This document shows, one piece after another, positions 48,331 through 59,190 of a DNA stretch of 64,000 nt. A program made the translations under genes and the position numbers. Under the pieces are notes generated by a model. It saw only the letters and a list, made by a program, of their open reading frames with translations, ran no database searches and was not told the origin of the DNA. Location of the stretch: the NCBI GenBank assembly GCA_008973525.1, contig WACJ01000077.1, forward strand, positions 434,001 to 498,000, read 5' to 3'. The stretch is from Stenopsyche tienmushanensis. Taxonomy: Eukaryota; Arthropoda; Insecta; Trichoptera; Stenopsychidae. Positions within the stretch are counted from its first letter, which is position 1; every line of letters starts with the position of its first letter.

Positions 48331-49869
48331 CAGTAAAAATGACTTTTAGCAACAAACTTATAATTGATGATAGACTCATCGATGACAATCTTCTGTACGG
48401 TAATAGAATGCTCTCTAAATTTCTTATTTAAATAATGATAATACGTTTTTGAATGACGGGTCTCAAATTTTGCTTTTGATGCGTCGTTTTCTATTGTTGA
48501 GATTCACCAGACATTACTTTCACACCCAAACTCATCGTCGATGGACATTTCACCATTATGTTCATTATTTTTTAAAAATGTTATCGTCATTATGACCACT
48601 ATCTAATTCGTACATAACATTGCATGAATGATTGCTATACAAAGTTTAAAATCCTTCGCTAAGGGCTAAAATAGGAGCAATTGTACTAAACGAATTTGGA
48701 AAATCATTTTTCCGCTTAATAATTCAGATTTAGACTGATTTCCCAGACAGAGATATCTAAAATTGAACGATTTACAATAATTATAATTTCATCACTTATT
48801 CTATTTTATCCTGGTTTTAAAATATGAGATTTATAGTGATCGCATATGGCAAAGGCTATGATATAATTTCATTGTGGAAAAACTAATGGTTATAGATAAT
48901 TTATGATATGGAATGAAATAGTCTTAAAACATTTTAGATAGCAATGTTTTTAGTTCGCTAATAGCATATAAATAATATCTAGATCCGATATGGACGTATT
49001 TTGTAATGTAATATGCATGTAATGTATATCATCAAAATGCATCTGCTGTACTATGAAAAAAAAACATAAAACCAATGTAGATATTGCTAAAAAAAAAGTT
49101 GTATGATATGAAAATTAACAAAAAACCTACTTAATAATCAGATTTCTATTTTTACTTTTCAAATCATGGAATAACAATGGGGATGGGAAATGATTACAAT
49201 CATGTAACACCATAGCGATCTGTAATGCGAAATTTGCATAGAATGAAATGATCATTAAGACAAATAACGTGTGAAAGTATCAGATTTTATGCTAATGCTA
49301 TTATACTTATCGAAAGTCTATTCTTTTGGATTTAACAATCGAAAGAGTATCCATTCATGGAGAAGTAATCCAGGATAGAATTCTTAAGCTGAAAGCCATA
49401 ATTAATATATTGATGAATTATAAAAGCGAAGAGAACCTAGCACTAACGTGCAGACATGCTCTATTTAATAATTTCTAAGAAGTAAAAGTATACTATCTGT
49501 TATTGGACGCATTTTATCTTTAACTATGTTATACCATATCTTCTCTACAGAAAATTATCAAATCTAGAGTGCATTCAATGATGCATTACTTAAAATCGTA
49601 ATAATAACGAACTCAATAAGCAGTTGAAATGTGCACAGTATAAGATTGGATAGTAAATCAACAATTGAACTAATTATACTATCTATTAGGTTAAGATGAC
49701 TTAATTATATATCAACTCATTAAGGTTTTATTAATTAAAACTACTATTATTTAAAATAATATAAAAGAAAGTCACCTGAGAATAACCCATACAAGTGCAT
49801 CATTTTATGCATGTATAATGTGTACACTTTGAGAGACATTTATTGAAAATTTATACGAGTAAAAACAAT
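48331..49869. other. Unassigned AT-rich DNA
   Basis: Nothing is recognised. Confidence 0.45.
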
Positions 49870-50060
49870 TGTTAACCATTGAACCAATCGCGAGACGCTC
49901 ATTCGTCATATCAGCAGTCCGAAAAGCGGACCAATTGGACATATAAACATTATAGCCACACTCTTTTAGCGCTTTTGCGGCATTTTCTATGATCTGTATG
50001 ATTACGGAAACAACGTAGCGTCTACACACTTTCTATCACAGTATTTTTTTAAAAACAGTA
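49870..50060 (+). repeat. Dispersed repeat I, copy 1
   Basis: GAGACGCTCATTCGTCATAT, AGCAGTCCGAAAAGCGGACC and GATTACGGAAACAACGTAGC recur at 61478-61660 with few differences. No terminal repeats or coding motif are recognised. Confidence 0.65.
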
Positions 50061-50297
50061 ATCGTTATTTCGGGTAATTTTGGGACTATCTTTGTATATT
50101 TTCGCCACGGCCGCTTCATACCCTTGTTACGGCTCTGGTGTTCAGTATTATAAAAAGAACCATAAAAACGATAATAAATCAAAATTTATGGTGAAACAAT
50201 CAGCAATATGTGTATATGCTGATAGCACATTAATGCACTTCATACAATTCTGGATCGCATATACCATAAAAATAATTAATAGATCTATAAAATAATA

Positions 50298-50460
50298 TTA
50301 ACCCTTTGAGTAGTGAGCTAATTTAAAATCATCATAAACTTGCTATGTTTGCTTGTCTGCCACTTATCATCCGTACAAATCCACTTGTCATTCTTCGTCT
50401 CTGTTTCTCTCCAAACTCAACGTGCAAGACACTCTCCATCTCTGTCTGCATGATTGGACA
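50298..50460 (+). mobile_element. TTAA MITE family A, copy 11 (internally deleted)
   Basis: TTAACCCTTTGAGTAGTGAG, then TGCCACTTATCATCCGTACA, joined directly to CGTCTCTGTTTCTCTCCAAA and CTCAACGTGCAAGACACTCT. The central part and the right end are missing. Confidence 0.8.
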
Positions 50461-50849
50461 AAAGTGAATGCTTCTTCCAATGACAGCTAAAAAAAAAAAG
50501 TTTGTTGGAAAACACATTTATTGGACTGAAACAAGAATTTAATTAGAAAATAGATAGTCTAAAAATTATCAGCTGAACCTACTTTGTCTCTTTTCTTGCA
50601 GTCTGCAGTTTTGGCCTCGATTTCGCTTTCATTAGAGAGTACAAACAATGCTTAAATGCATTCACTTTTACATCCTGCCAGTGATTGATTGCATCAATAT
50701 TTATTAATTTACAATAAATTGCTAGCAAAATGCCAAAGAATTACTGTGAATCCGCATAAAAGAATGCTATTCTTCATATCATATGGAATCTCCAGGTAGA
50801 ATATTTGCTCATTAGCTTTGTATACTCATTGTGATGAACGATTTAAAGA

Positions 50850-51085
50850 CATAGCGTAGCATATTTTTGAAGACTTCAACAAATGGTTCTTATCACTTCG
50901 ACCATACATCAATCGACAGTGGAAGCTGGCAAATTTACAAAGCACCATTCATCACATTCTTTCGCAGCAAAAAAACGAGAAGAATGCTACTAAGCTCGAT
51001 ATCTCGACAATACCTTGCTGTCTCCTCTCCGAGTGTGCTGTTAGAAAGTGAACCCACGTGGGAAAATACTTCAACTTTCAATTAA
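50850..51085 (+). pseudogene. Possible hAT transposase C-terminal remnant
   Basis: The frame includes HFDHTSIDSGSWQIYKAPF and then ISRQYLAVSSPSVLLES. The latter resembles the A-x-x-Y-L-x-x-P-x-S-S-V-x-S-E segment at the start of the hAT dimerisation domain. After it the reading continues better in another frame (VGKYFNFQLKS), as in a frameshifted copy. The similarity is short and the call is tentative. Confidence 0.4.
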
Positions 51086-51379
51086 AGAGTCATGACTCGT
51101 GAAATCAGTTTCATACAACCCGTATGATAAAATGCCATGTGGTGCATCAGATGCATTTTAACGGTCGATGACATGACATCGAAGCGCAGTTGACAGGGAC
51201 GATAGAAATTTCATTCGTGTTTGATATCCAAACAGCAAGATGAGATTCAAACCCACCAAATCCGAACCAATCTGCTTATGCTAACCAGCCACAATGTAAT
51301 CAAAATACTTGGCATGGATGATCGCCAGTTATTAGAGAATGGTTTTCAGAGCTCGTATGATGAAAACAATAACGAATAA

Positions 51380-51579
51380 GGCCCGATCCACACTATGGTG
51401 CCATTGACGGTTCGATCTCGCTCCGATCCCGGTCCGATCAAATATTCTTACACAAGAAACAATCAGAGTATTCACACTATCGGTTCGTTCCAATCCCGTT
51501 TTTTGTATGAGAATATTTGACCGGACTGAGACCGAGAGCGAGATCGAACCGTTACCGGCACCATAGTGTGGATTGGGCC
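51380..51579 (+). mobile_element. Harbinger-type palindromic MITE (family B), copy 6
   Basis: GGCCCGATCCACACTATGGT at the left with TAA at 51377-51379. The right end GTGGATTGGGCC is followed at once by TTAA, the left target site of the piggyBac element, so its own right target copy reads TTA rather than TAA. Confidence 0.85.
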
Positions 51580-51909
51580 TTAACACGTATCGTGCCGCGT
51601 CGGGCACCGGTGCCCGATGACGATTGTTACCAGTGCGCCGTGGCAGGCACCGGTGACTGATGGCACTCGATTTAGTAAAATAGTCTCTGTGCGCCGTCAG
51701 TTACACATTTAACAGTTTTTAATATATAATCTGATAGACATGGTGTTCCTGAACAAGCGGAACACCCGAACTTTTTTTTTTAAAAAACCATATCCAAAAA
51801 AACGGTAGGTATATTCCATGTTCTTCTTCTACGAGATTTTTATAATTAAACATTTACAATATACTAATTTAGATGAATGTATGCATATTTTATCATGTTA
51901 TAAATACGT

Positions 51910-51961
51910 TTTAGGTTAAAAAAGAGTTAAAAAAGTTTCTTTAACTCTTTTTTAATCTAAA
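51910..51961. repeat. Perfect hairpin inside the piggyBac element
   Basis: TTAAAAAAGAGTTAAA (51916-51931) and TTTAACTCTTTTTTAA (51940-51955) are exact inverses separated by 8 bases. With one mismatch the arms extend to 22 bp each. AACTCTTTTTTT follows once more at 51969. Confidence 0.7.
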
Positions 51962-52136
51962 ACTTTTTAACTCTTTTTTTTCGACACACATATTAGATCA
52001 TGAATATTATTTGCTAGTTTTATAATACAAAACAATAGAATAATAAATTTAAAATAATATATGATTAAAAAAATAGGCTCTATGTATAAGATACTGTATA
52101 AATGAATTAAATATTTCTATGTACTATATTGAAACA

Positions 52137-52274
52137 CGCTAAACATAGATGTTGAAAACCATTACACCCCCCACAATACGTTACAACCTGTTTGGTTTTA
52201 TTCCTTGCAAATTTTCTTCCAATGTTGCAATTTAATTTATAGCACCTGGTGCAGCAACGACGAACATTTCGAGT
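52137..52274 (-). pseudogene. piggyBac transposase Cys-rich C-terminal domain
   Basis: The minus frame reads TRNVRRCCTRCYKLNCNIGR and then KTKQVVTYCGGCNGFQHLC. This C-x2-C ... C-x2-C ... H-x2-C arrangement is the zinc-binding C-terminal domain of piggyBac transposases, which contacts the element ends. It lies just downstream of the catalytic fragment, separated by a stop and a deletion that removes the second and third catalytic Asp. Confidence 0.8.
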
Positions 52275-52289
52275 TGAATAATCTTTTTT

Positions 52290-52649
52290 TCAAAAGTTCA
52301 TGGCGCGATCGTCTTGCAATGATAGATGATGCCGTTTTTTGGATTTCATATATTGCCGAAAAGAGATTCTTCCTCGAAAAGGTATCATGCTTTCGTCAAC
52401 ACAGACATATTCTTGTGGTTCATAATATTTTTTATAATTGATATTGAGATCATCGAAAATATTGTGAATTTTTGCTAACCGATCTTCTGGGTTTGCAGTA
52501 GAATTATCCGCAAAATGTATCATTTGGAGCAAAATCATTATACTTTGTGGAAATTTCTGCCTGAAATGAATGTCTTTGCTCCAATATAAATAAATACTGT
52601 GTAGTTTGACGATCCAAATAATTAAATCAAAAAACCTCTTCATTTCCAA
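52290..52649 (-). pseudogene. piggyBac transposase catalytic fragment (first Asp)
   Basis: This 119-codon frame holds QKFPQSIMILLQMIHFADNS, a DRLAKI and IHNIFDDLN segment, and then VCVDESMIPFRGRISFRQYM. The last contains the first catalytic Asp (residue 85 of this frame) in the invariant V-D-E-x-x-x-P-F-R-G-R setting of the piggyBac nuclease. Shortly after HHLSLQDDRA it stops, where a full protein would continue through two further Asp residues. The N-terminal third is also missing. The ATG at 52649 is internal, not the native start. Confidence 0.88.
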
Positions 52650-52787
52650 CTTATTTGTCGGCGATCAAGAATGTGATCTGGATGATATTCGTTGAGTTAT
52701 TCCTTCAATCACTTGATCAGCATATCGATTTGATTGAGATTAAATGAACCGTGATCAATATGCCAATAAGTCATGTGCAAAGAGTAA

Positions 52788-52981
52788 GGCCCGATCCACA
52801 CTATGGTGCCGGTAACAGTTCGATCTCGGTCTCGGTCCCGTCAAATATTTTCATACAAAAAACGAGATTGGAACGATCCGATAGTGTGAATACTCTGATT
52901 GTTTCTTGTGTAAGAATATTTGATCGGACCGAGACCGGAGCGAGATCTAACCGTCAACGGCATCATAGTGTGGATCAGGCC
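52788..52981 (-). mobile_element. Harbinger-type palindromic MITE (family B), copy 7, nested in piggyBac
   Basis: GGCCCGATCCACACTATGGT at the left and CATAGTGTGGATCAGGCC at the right, flanked by TAA at 52785-52787 and 52982-52984. It has the same orientation as copy 4 and lies wholly within 51580-53761, so it landed after the piggyBac element. Confidence 0.88.
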
Positions 52982-53761
52982 TAAGTATGACTTATACTTT
53001 GAAAGCATGATATTTTGAACCAATAATATTGGTTAGAATAAGACCAATAGAAAACGTCTCTTTATTTTGGGGGATGAACAGAAAAAAGTAAAAACAATCG
53101 TTTCTATTGAATAAATAGTGAAAAAATGGAATTATCTTCTCTATTGTTTATAGTATTTAAAATAAATGTTCTAAAAAGCAATAAAAAAGAGTCTTCTCAA
53201 TTGCATTGTCTTAGACTAAAATCTTTTCAAACATTTAATTCCATTCATCGTTAAAATAAACTTGTCACAGATGACATATTTCATGTAATAAAAAAAGGTC
53301 GATGTAATTTGTTACAATATAGACATATCAAAAAATATATCTGAATAGTTATGTGCCGTTTGACTTTTGTGTTTTTAATAATGAAAAAGTAAATTTGAAT
53401 CATAAAATAAATAATCTGTACGCGAAGTAATACGCTACGTCAACCGTCAGTGATTGATACCACAAATAAGATGTAATCTATCCAAAAAAATATATAAACC
53501 ATCATGTATCATTACAATGTATTATTCAAAAAGATATGTACAAAAAAAAAAAAAAAAAATATGCGTTGCATCCCATATGGACCACACAGGCCGCGTCGGG
53601 CACCGGTGACTGATGGCCTAAAATAGGTTCTATTTAAAAAAATTTTTAAATTTTGACCACAATTTATAATCCTTATATATAAATATATAATATAGAACTA
53701 AATTTGTATGATGGCCTGGTGGGTCATTTTTGAAAAATGTCCTTGGCACGATACGTGTTAA

Positions 53762-54479
53762 GCAGCTTATAAAGAAAGGCAAACTGTTTTTTTGCACAAT
53801 CTGCAATGAAATATGATGACAAACACTAATAACTTAAGCTTTAATTCCATATGTTTAGTTAAAGATACAGATGATTGCAAACGTAAAAAATCGCTTTGGA
53901 AATTAAATTCCAACGCTGAAAGTCTAATGTTAGTCGATCCGACTAACATTCTGTGCTGTTTCTTTTAAACAATTAAATATGTTAAATAAATAATATTTAC
54001 ATTTTATATATTTCATAATATTTTTTTGCGAATCGTCTTATCTACCATCGATATAATTAGAGATAGAATATAATTTAGATCAATGCACCGGCATTTGGTT
54101 ATTTTTAGAGTGTGTTCCTAAAATGTTATTAGCGTTAAAATGACTCAAGAAGCACATCGATCTTTGGCAACAATTCAAAGACTTCTATGTAATAAATTTG
54201 ATCGAGTCATTCCAGGAGATGCAAATTCTCGGAATAAAATATCGCGAAAGATGCCAAAACCCGGCATAACCACAAAAGATAATTTGTTTATTATAGTGCT
54301 GCAATCCCAATCAGAGATTTCCTTGGAGTGAGAGCTTTTTATTCACCCGACATTCTAATCAGAAAATCAAGGTAAACTATAATATAAGTTGTACCCATAA
54401 AGATTTTCGTTTTTTAAATGAAAGATTTGAACGCTCATATTTTTTTTATTTTTAGCATATCATAATTTTAGCATAAAAT
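53762..54479. other. Unassigned AT-rich DNA
   Basis: Contains a perfect 11 bp inverted repeat at 53926-53950. No gene is recognised. Confidence 0.45.
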
Positions 54480-54925
54480 GAATTTTGAATATATTCTAAG
54501 TCTATTTTTGACCTATCGTTTGTTTTGTAAATTTTCCCATACAAATAATGCTCCAGAAATCCGACGGAGCGATGTCTGGAGAATAAGGAAGATGCCGGAT
54601 TGTCTTTTATCCAAGGCTGTTTATTTTTTCCCACGCTATTTTCAAAAGTTGTACGCATGTGTTAATGGGGTCGCTCAGGTTCTCTTCGCTTAGTTCGTGC
54701 GGCACCCATCTTCCTTATCTCCACATCTTCCCAACTTTTTTCAGATTTCTTTGAACACTCGACCATGAGTATCCGAGATTGGCCAATATTTTTTCAATAG
54801 TTGCTGTTGGATTAGATTCGATTTAAACAGTCAGTGTGGTGGCATCCGCCTTACGTAATCTTCCACTTCCAGGTGAATGTCTTAAATCCAAATTTCTGAA
54901 ACCAATTTTGACATTGGCTTCTAAT
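54480..54925 (-). pseudogene. Mariner transposase pseudogene
   Basis: Reading the minus strand in shifting frames gives CQNWFQKF near 54920, LRHSPGSGRLRKADATTL, IESNPTATIEKILANLGYSW and SSVQRNLKKVGKMWR (the helix-turn-helix part), then GRWVPHELSEENLSDPINTC near 54720, the W-V-P-H-E-L linker typical of mariner. Then HLPYSPDIAPSDFW follows near 54550, the segment carrying the third catalytic Asp. The central catalytic region between the last two is deleted, and several stops and frameshifts are present. The 5' part and the terminal repeats were not found. Confidence 0.82.
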
Positions 54926-56159
54926 GACCTCCCAATGCGGTCTCCGCGACCGATTAGGGCGACGGTCGGGTCTGTCGTAGAGGCGAAGGCAACGAAATGG
55001 GGGCTCGACCAGTCGACCCCTAAACGTTACAATGTATATTTGGCAATGTTTTTTTCTGCTTGCATACATACTTTGACTATTTTCTGATACGCCAAAGTCT
55101 GCTTACATTTGTAACTGTTTTGTTCTATTTCTCCCGTCTGGACTTAAAAGAAAATAGTTGAGAGTCTTGGTCAAGATGCTCTTTTAAAATTCTTGCTCTT
55201 AAAAATAGGCACTCCGATGCATTTTTATTGTGGTCACGTGCCAAATGCAAACTTGAATTTCGCCACCAGTACCACTCTACCAAATCGAGGGTAACCCGGC
55301 GAAAGTTCAAAGCTAAAAATAGTTAATGTGAAGATTTCTATATATGATAGGCAATTTCCGGCTTGCACCCGGATACGAGCACCGATGTTTGGCATATATC
55401 ATAAGCATCGCAAGTACAAGGATATGAGGATACATCACATGTGTTTTGTATCCGTTTTCATCACATGGCAGGGTGTAAGAAGCGTGAGACACAAACCTCA
55501 TATGATGATGCATCCCAATGCACATGGTGTTCGAATATTTGCGGTTGCATCCGAGCAACGATGAACGGAGACGCGAATGAAGAGCACATCTCGTGTGCGA
55601 ACTCCTCGATGATAAGCATAATAACGATAACGATGATCAATATCGCGAAATTACGATGGTGTCGTTAGATAAGATTAAATTCAGGGATTTATAAGATCAA
55701 ATGTATTGTTATGACGTTTCAATGAAAAATAATACTTGAGATTGATTACAACGTAATGTGATTACTGTAAATCATTTCATACACAAATAATTTTGAAAAT
55801 ATTGATACAATATTTTTATTGACTGGTTTTCATTCATTTTTGTGGAAACAAATATATATTACACATATCTATAGTAAAATAAAATAATATGTGTTTTAAT
55901 TTAATTTGCAACAATAATTGGTCAACCAAATTCAGGCTCAATGGGGACAAAATATGAGACTAGGGAATTTTTCGTTTATTGGGAATATTTCATTATAAAT
56001 TTATACACTACCGAAATTACGTTAAAATTATATATCCCCATTTTAGATTTAGATACACTATAGACATATTTTTGAAGTGAAAAAATATATTTTGTAAAAG
56101 TGTAATAAATCTTGCGGGCTGGAAAAATATTCAAGGCAGGCCGCGGGTTGGCCACCCCT
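54926..56159. other. Unassigned DNA with stop-poor patch
   Basis: At 55313-55668 three overlapping frames on both strands are open, which points to a local dip in AT content rather than to a defined gene. No motif is recognised. Confidence 0.35.
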
Positions 56160-56335
56160 GATCTATACCATCAAGCGATGTATGCAGGGAAGCTCTCCGT
56201 CTCTGTCTCCCGAACTGCGCTACGTTCTCTCTCTGTCTCTGTCTGTCTCCTAACTCAATGTACAAGAGTGCTCTTTCTGAATAGTGGATGGGGAGGGGGT
56301 CCCAGGCCCTGGGATAGTACTCATTTAGGGATTAA
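56160..56335 (+). mobile_element. TTAA MITE family A, copy 13, alternative right end
   Basis: ACCATCAAGCGATGTATGCA, the CTCTCCGTCTCTGTCTC blocks, then ACAAGAGTGCTCTTTCTGAA and the alternative end CCCAGGCCCTGGGATAGTAC, finishing at TTAA 56332-56335. The same end occurs inverted at 5898. Confidence 0.7.
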
Positions 56336-56494
56336 CAGATGAATGACCCAGTATTACAAGCAAAGTAACTAAAATTTTGGTCAAATCATTGCCAAGAAGA
56401 TGAAAAAAACTCTCAATAAATATTAATATATATATTTTTTTAAATAAAACCTTTATCCCATGAATTTTGTGAACTGAATTTGGTGCCTTTTTAC

Positions 56495-56600
56495 CAGGCC
56501 TTCGAACTGTTATTTTTTCATTTCGGTTACGTTCCTTACATTTATATCGGTTCGGTTACGGTTTTACTGGTTATCGGTGTCGTTCTGGTTCGAAGCTCTG
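56495..56600 (-). repeat. Dispersed repeat F, copy 5, best bounded (tiny hAT-like MITE)
   Basis: It starts CAGGCCTTCGAACTGTTATT and ends GGTTCGAAGCTCTG, inverted repeats of about 14 bp with mismatches. The flanks CTTTTTAC and CTTTTAAT agree at 6 of 8 bases, as for a worn hAT duplication. At 106 bp it is among the shortest elements here. Confidence 0.6.
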
Positions 56601-56603
56601 CTT

Positions 56604-56832
56604 TTAATCCTACAAGTAGTGAGCTAATTTAAAATCATAATTTATTTAGATGCTATATTCGTATGTTCGCCACTTATCCATCGGGACCGTCGCATCGTGT
56701 ATGAATCTGGTATATAAATACATTAACACTCGATAGCACACAATATTCGGTCATTTCTTCGCGTAAACATACACAATACATAAACATCGTTATTAGTCAA
56801 TAAATTTGGGTTGCTCTCTCCATCTCTGTTTC
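56604..56832 (+). mobile_element. TTAA MITE family A, copy 12
   Basis: TTAATCCTACAAGTAGTGAG, TTCGCCACTTATCCATCGGG, TCGATAGCACACAATATTCG, then a truncated CTCTCTCCATCTCTGTTTCT. It begins three bases after repeat F ends, so the two are directly abutted. Confidence 0.75.
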
Positions 56833-58229
56833 TGTCGTGTATATTTCTATTCGGTAAGAATCATATAAAACTCAGCCAATAAGACATATTTATCGATATT
56901 TCCAAAATTATACGCGAGTACCATGGTTTTTGCAGCAACTCACTGTGGGTATAACGAGACGTGATTGTAAAAGGATCACGTATTAAAGATATAGGAAGGT
57001 TGTCACCGAATGGTACTACAGAGAAATTGCTAAAAAAATGATCAAAAGACGTCTTTGAAGGTCTCATATATTTGTCAGTCCATTAATACGTCCTTTGTGC
57101 ACATATTTTAAAACCCAAATTCTTATTTACTATATTTTTTTCAAATCCACTTCCAATATTCAACTTGTTTATTAAATTGTTTGATATATAGAACTGGGAA
57201 TTTGTTACCCATAAAGTTATAGGCGCTGTAGCGCGTTTAGCATGTTTATAGCGTTCCCACGGAAACAGAAATGATAGACGATCAATCGACGCATATATGC
57301 ATGATCTTTAATTTAAATCCCTTTTTTTTTTTAAATTAGAATAAAAATCTCCATGTAAATCTACTTATTCAAAGTCTGCTGGGGTCAAAATTTATGTTAT
57401 CCAGTTGGATTGTAATGCGATGATATGAAAATTGGTAACGCCCGAAAGCAATATTCAATAATTTGCAATCCCGACATTGGGGTAAATAAGTTACCCCACG
57501 GCGGAAAATTTAAGCGATTCGCTCGTCGACAAAATAACTTAATTTGCGTCATCCACGGTTGGGGGGTTTGGGGATGCGAAAGTTGTTTCGTCCGTCGTCT
57601 CATAGCTTATAATTGTTATTAAATATTTATTTATTTTAATTAAATCATATTTGATTCTTCGCTTATCTGAAGTCGCCTTGAGACTCTCATGGTCTGAATG
57701 CATTGATTTTAATTGATACATCAATTAAATTTAAGTGCAATTATGAAAGGCAATTGTGATGTGTTATTGATTGAATTTGGAAAATTGGAACTATTAAAAT
57801 ATTTTCAATCCATCGTCTTGGTCCAGACGTAGCATAATTTCTGTCTCAGTTTTGTTTTTTAGAAGATACATCTGATGTATACATATTTCTACGGATTCCC
57901 ATCTATTTGACGGTTCGATTAGTTTTACACTCGAACATAATAAACTAGTTCAAGAAAATATTTCGCCAGTAACAAATGTAAAACTAATCGACAAAAAAAC
58001 TCGAAAAAGTTCTAGTACAAATTCAGAAGACAACGAAATTGAACTGCAAAGCTAAACAGTGAAAAGGAAAATTTCCAAAATGCAATGCAAAGAAGATAAA
58101 TGCATGGAAATCCTTCGATTCATACGATTCCATAAGAAAATTTTCATTAATTTTTGATTTTTAATTTTTTTAAATTTGTATTAAAAACTTATTTTCTAGC
58201 ATTCAATCGTATAAGCGACAAATATAATA
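56833..58229. other. Unassigned DNA
   Basis: At 57425-57622 overlapping frames are open on both strands in a less AT-rich patch that includes the small palindrome GGGGTAAATAAGTTACCCC. No motif is recognised. Confidence 0.4.
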
Positions 58230-58849
58230 CAGTAGATCATATAATTGCTTATAATATTACTGTCAATGTTGTTCCCAAATGTCACATATTCAGCAGATAC
58301 CTGATAAACCAACAAACGTTTTGCAAGACGGTGTCGGATTATCCAATTTGTCGGACTATAGAGTACTGCCCCCGGTCCCTTATAGTCCAGAACTTTTTGG
58401 AAAGGAGTATTTATAATCCGAAATAATATGAAAATGATGAAATACACATAGACAACATAAGATATCATATTATAGAATTAACGTATATATTTCACAAGCA
58501 TCAAACGTATTTTATGATGATTTTTGAAGTGTTTTAACTCTCCTACTAGCTACAAAGTTTTCTTTTTTGTTATCTCCTTGTAAAACTACTTTGCTTTCAT
58601 AGCCAATATGCGCCATTGATTTTGCGATTGTGCAAAATAAACAGTCGAGACGAACTTGTGAATATTCTTATGGTTCTTTTTTATATGATAAAATGTGGAT
58701 ACACTTACAAAAAGATTAATTACGATTTAGACAGATTAGTATCACACTTTTGCATTTTTTACACTGACGAAGCTTTACCGTATACATATACTATGCCTAT
58801 ATTGGGACTGTCGGACTATAGGAGTCGCCGGATTACCGTAAATCTACTG
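58230..58849. mobile_element. Pogo/mariner-type MITE, 620 bp
   Basis: TA-flanked: CAGTAGAT at the left and ATCTACTG at the right (58842-58849), followed by TA. Near the right end are GTCGGACTATAGGAGTCGCC and GGATTACCG, similar to the internal GTCGGACTATAGAGTAC at 58347. The CAGTAGA start is shared with the two Tigger copies. No transposase is present. Confidence 0.55.
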
Positions 58850-58879
58850 TATACATAATTGATTAAAAGTATTGTTACA

Positions 58880-59190
58880 TTGGAGCGGGGGTCCACTCCC
58901 ACGAGCTTGTCGGGATGGCCGCGCTAACGCACAGGTTCGTTCTTCCATCGGATCATGTACAGCCGGACGGATGGATGGGAGTGGACGGGCGTCGAACGAA
59001 AAGACTCTTCTCTAGGTAAATTCAGCACGAAAGATAGGCTGCGAAAAGGACGTCCTCCCGCAGCCAAGGCCAACCGCCGACCCTTCCTCGATTCCCACCT
59101 CCTGCGCGTCATCACCCAACCGGCAAGCGATCGGTCGGTAATTGCAGGTGCAATGTCCCCGCAGCGCCACAGAAGATGACGCTGCTAAAA
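58880..59190. other. GC- and CpG-rich island of unknown nature
   Basis: This stretch is clearly richer in G+C and CpG than anything around it. A perfect 11 bp inverted repeat, GTCCACTCCCA at 58891 and TGGGAGTGGAC at 58976, lies in it. GAAGATG(A/T)CGCTGCTAA occurs at 59172 and again near 59220. Both strands have open frames of 60-75 codons, but none has a known motif. It could be a promoter or first exon, or the end of a transposon. I do not recognise rRNA in it. Confidence 0.45.

Larger units (their letters stand above)
51580..53761 (-). mobile_element. piggyBac element, internally deleted, complete ends
   Basis: TTAA at 51580-51583 is followed by CACGTATCGTGCC, and the right side ends GGCACGATACGTG and TTAA at 53758-53761: a perfect 13 bp inverted repeat. 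Subterminal GCCGCGTCGGGCACCGGTG occurs near both ends (51595 and 53591), in the same orientation. Transposase remnants lie on the minus strand at 52290-52649 and 52137-52274. At 2.2 kb it is close to the usual full length, but part of that is a 194 bp Harbinger-type MITE at 52788-52981, so coding sequence is missing. Confidence 0.92.

Noticed and set aside
54946..55030. Possible tRNA gene or SINE in the GC-rich patch beside the mariner relic
   Set aside because: No paired acceptor stem and no clear A and B boxes at the correct spacing.
55313..55668. Coding region at 55.3-55.7 kb
   Set aside because: Three frames on both strands are open at once, which is expected where AT content drops. None has a motif.
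58880..59190. rRNA fragment
   Set aside because: The GC-rich sequence does not contain any rRNA core I recognise.
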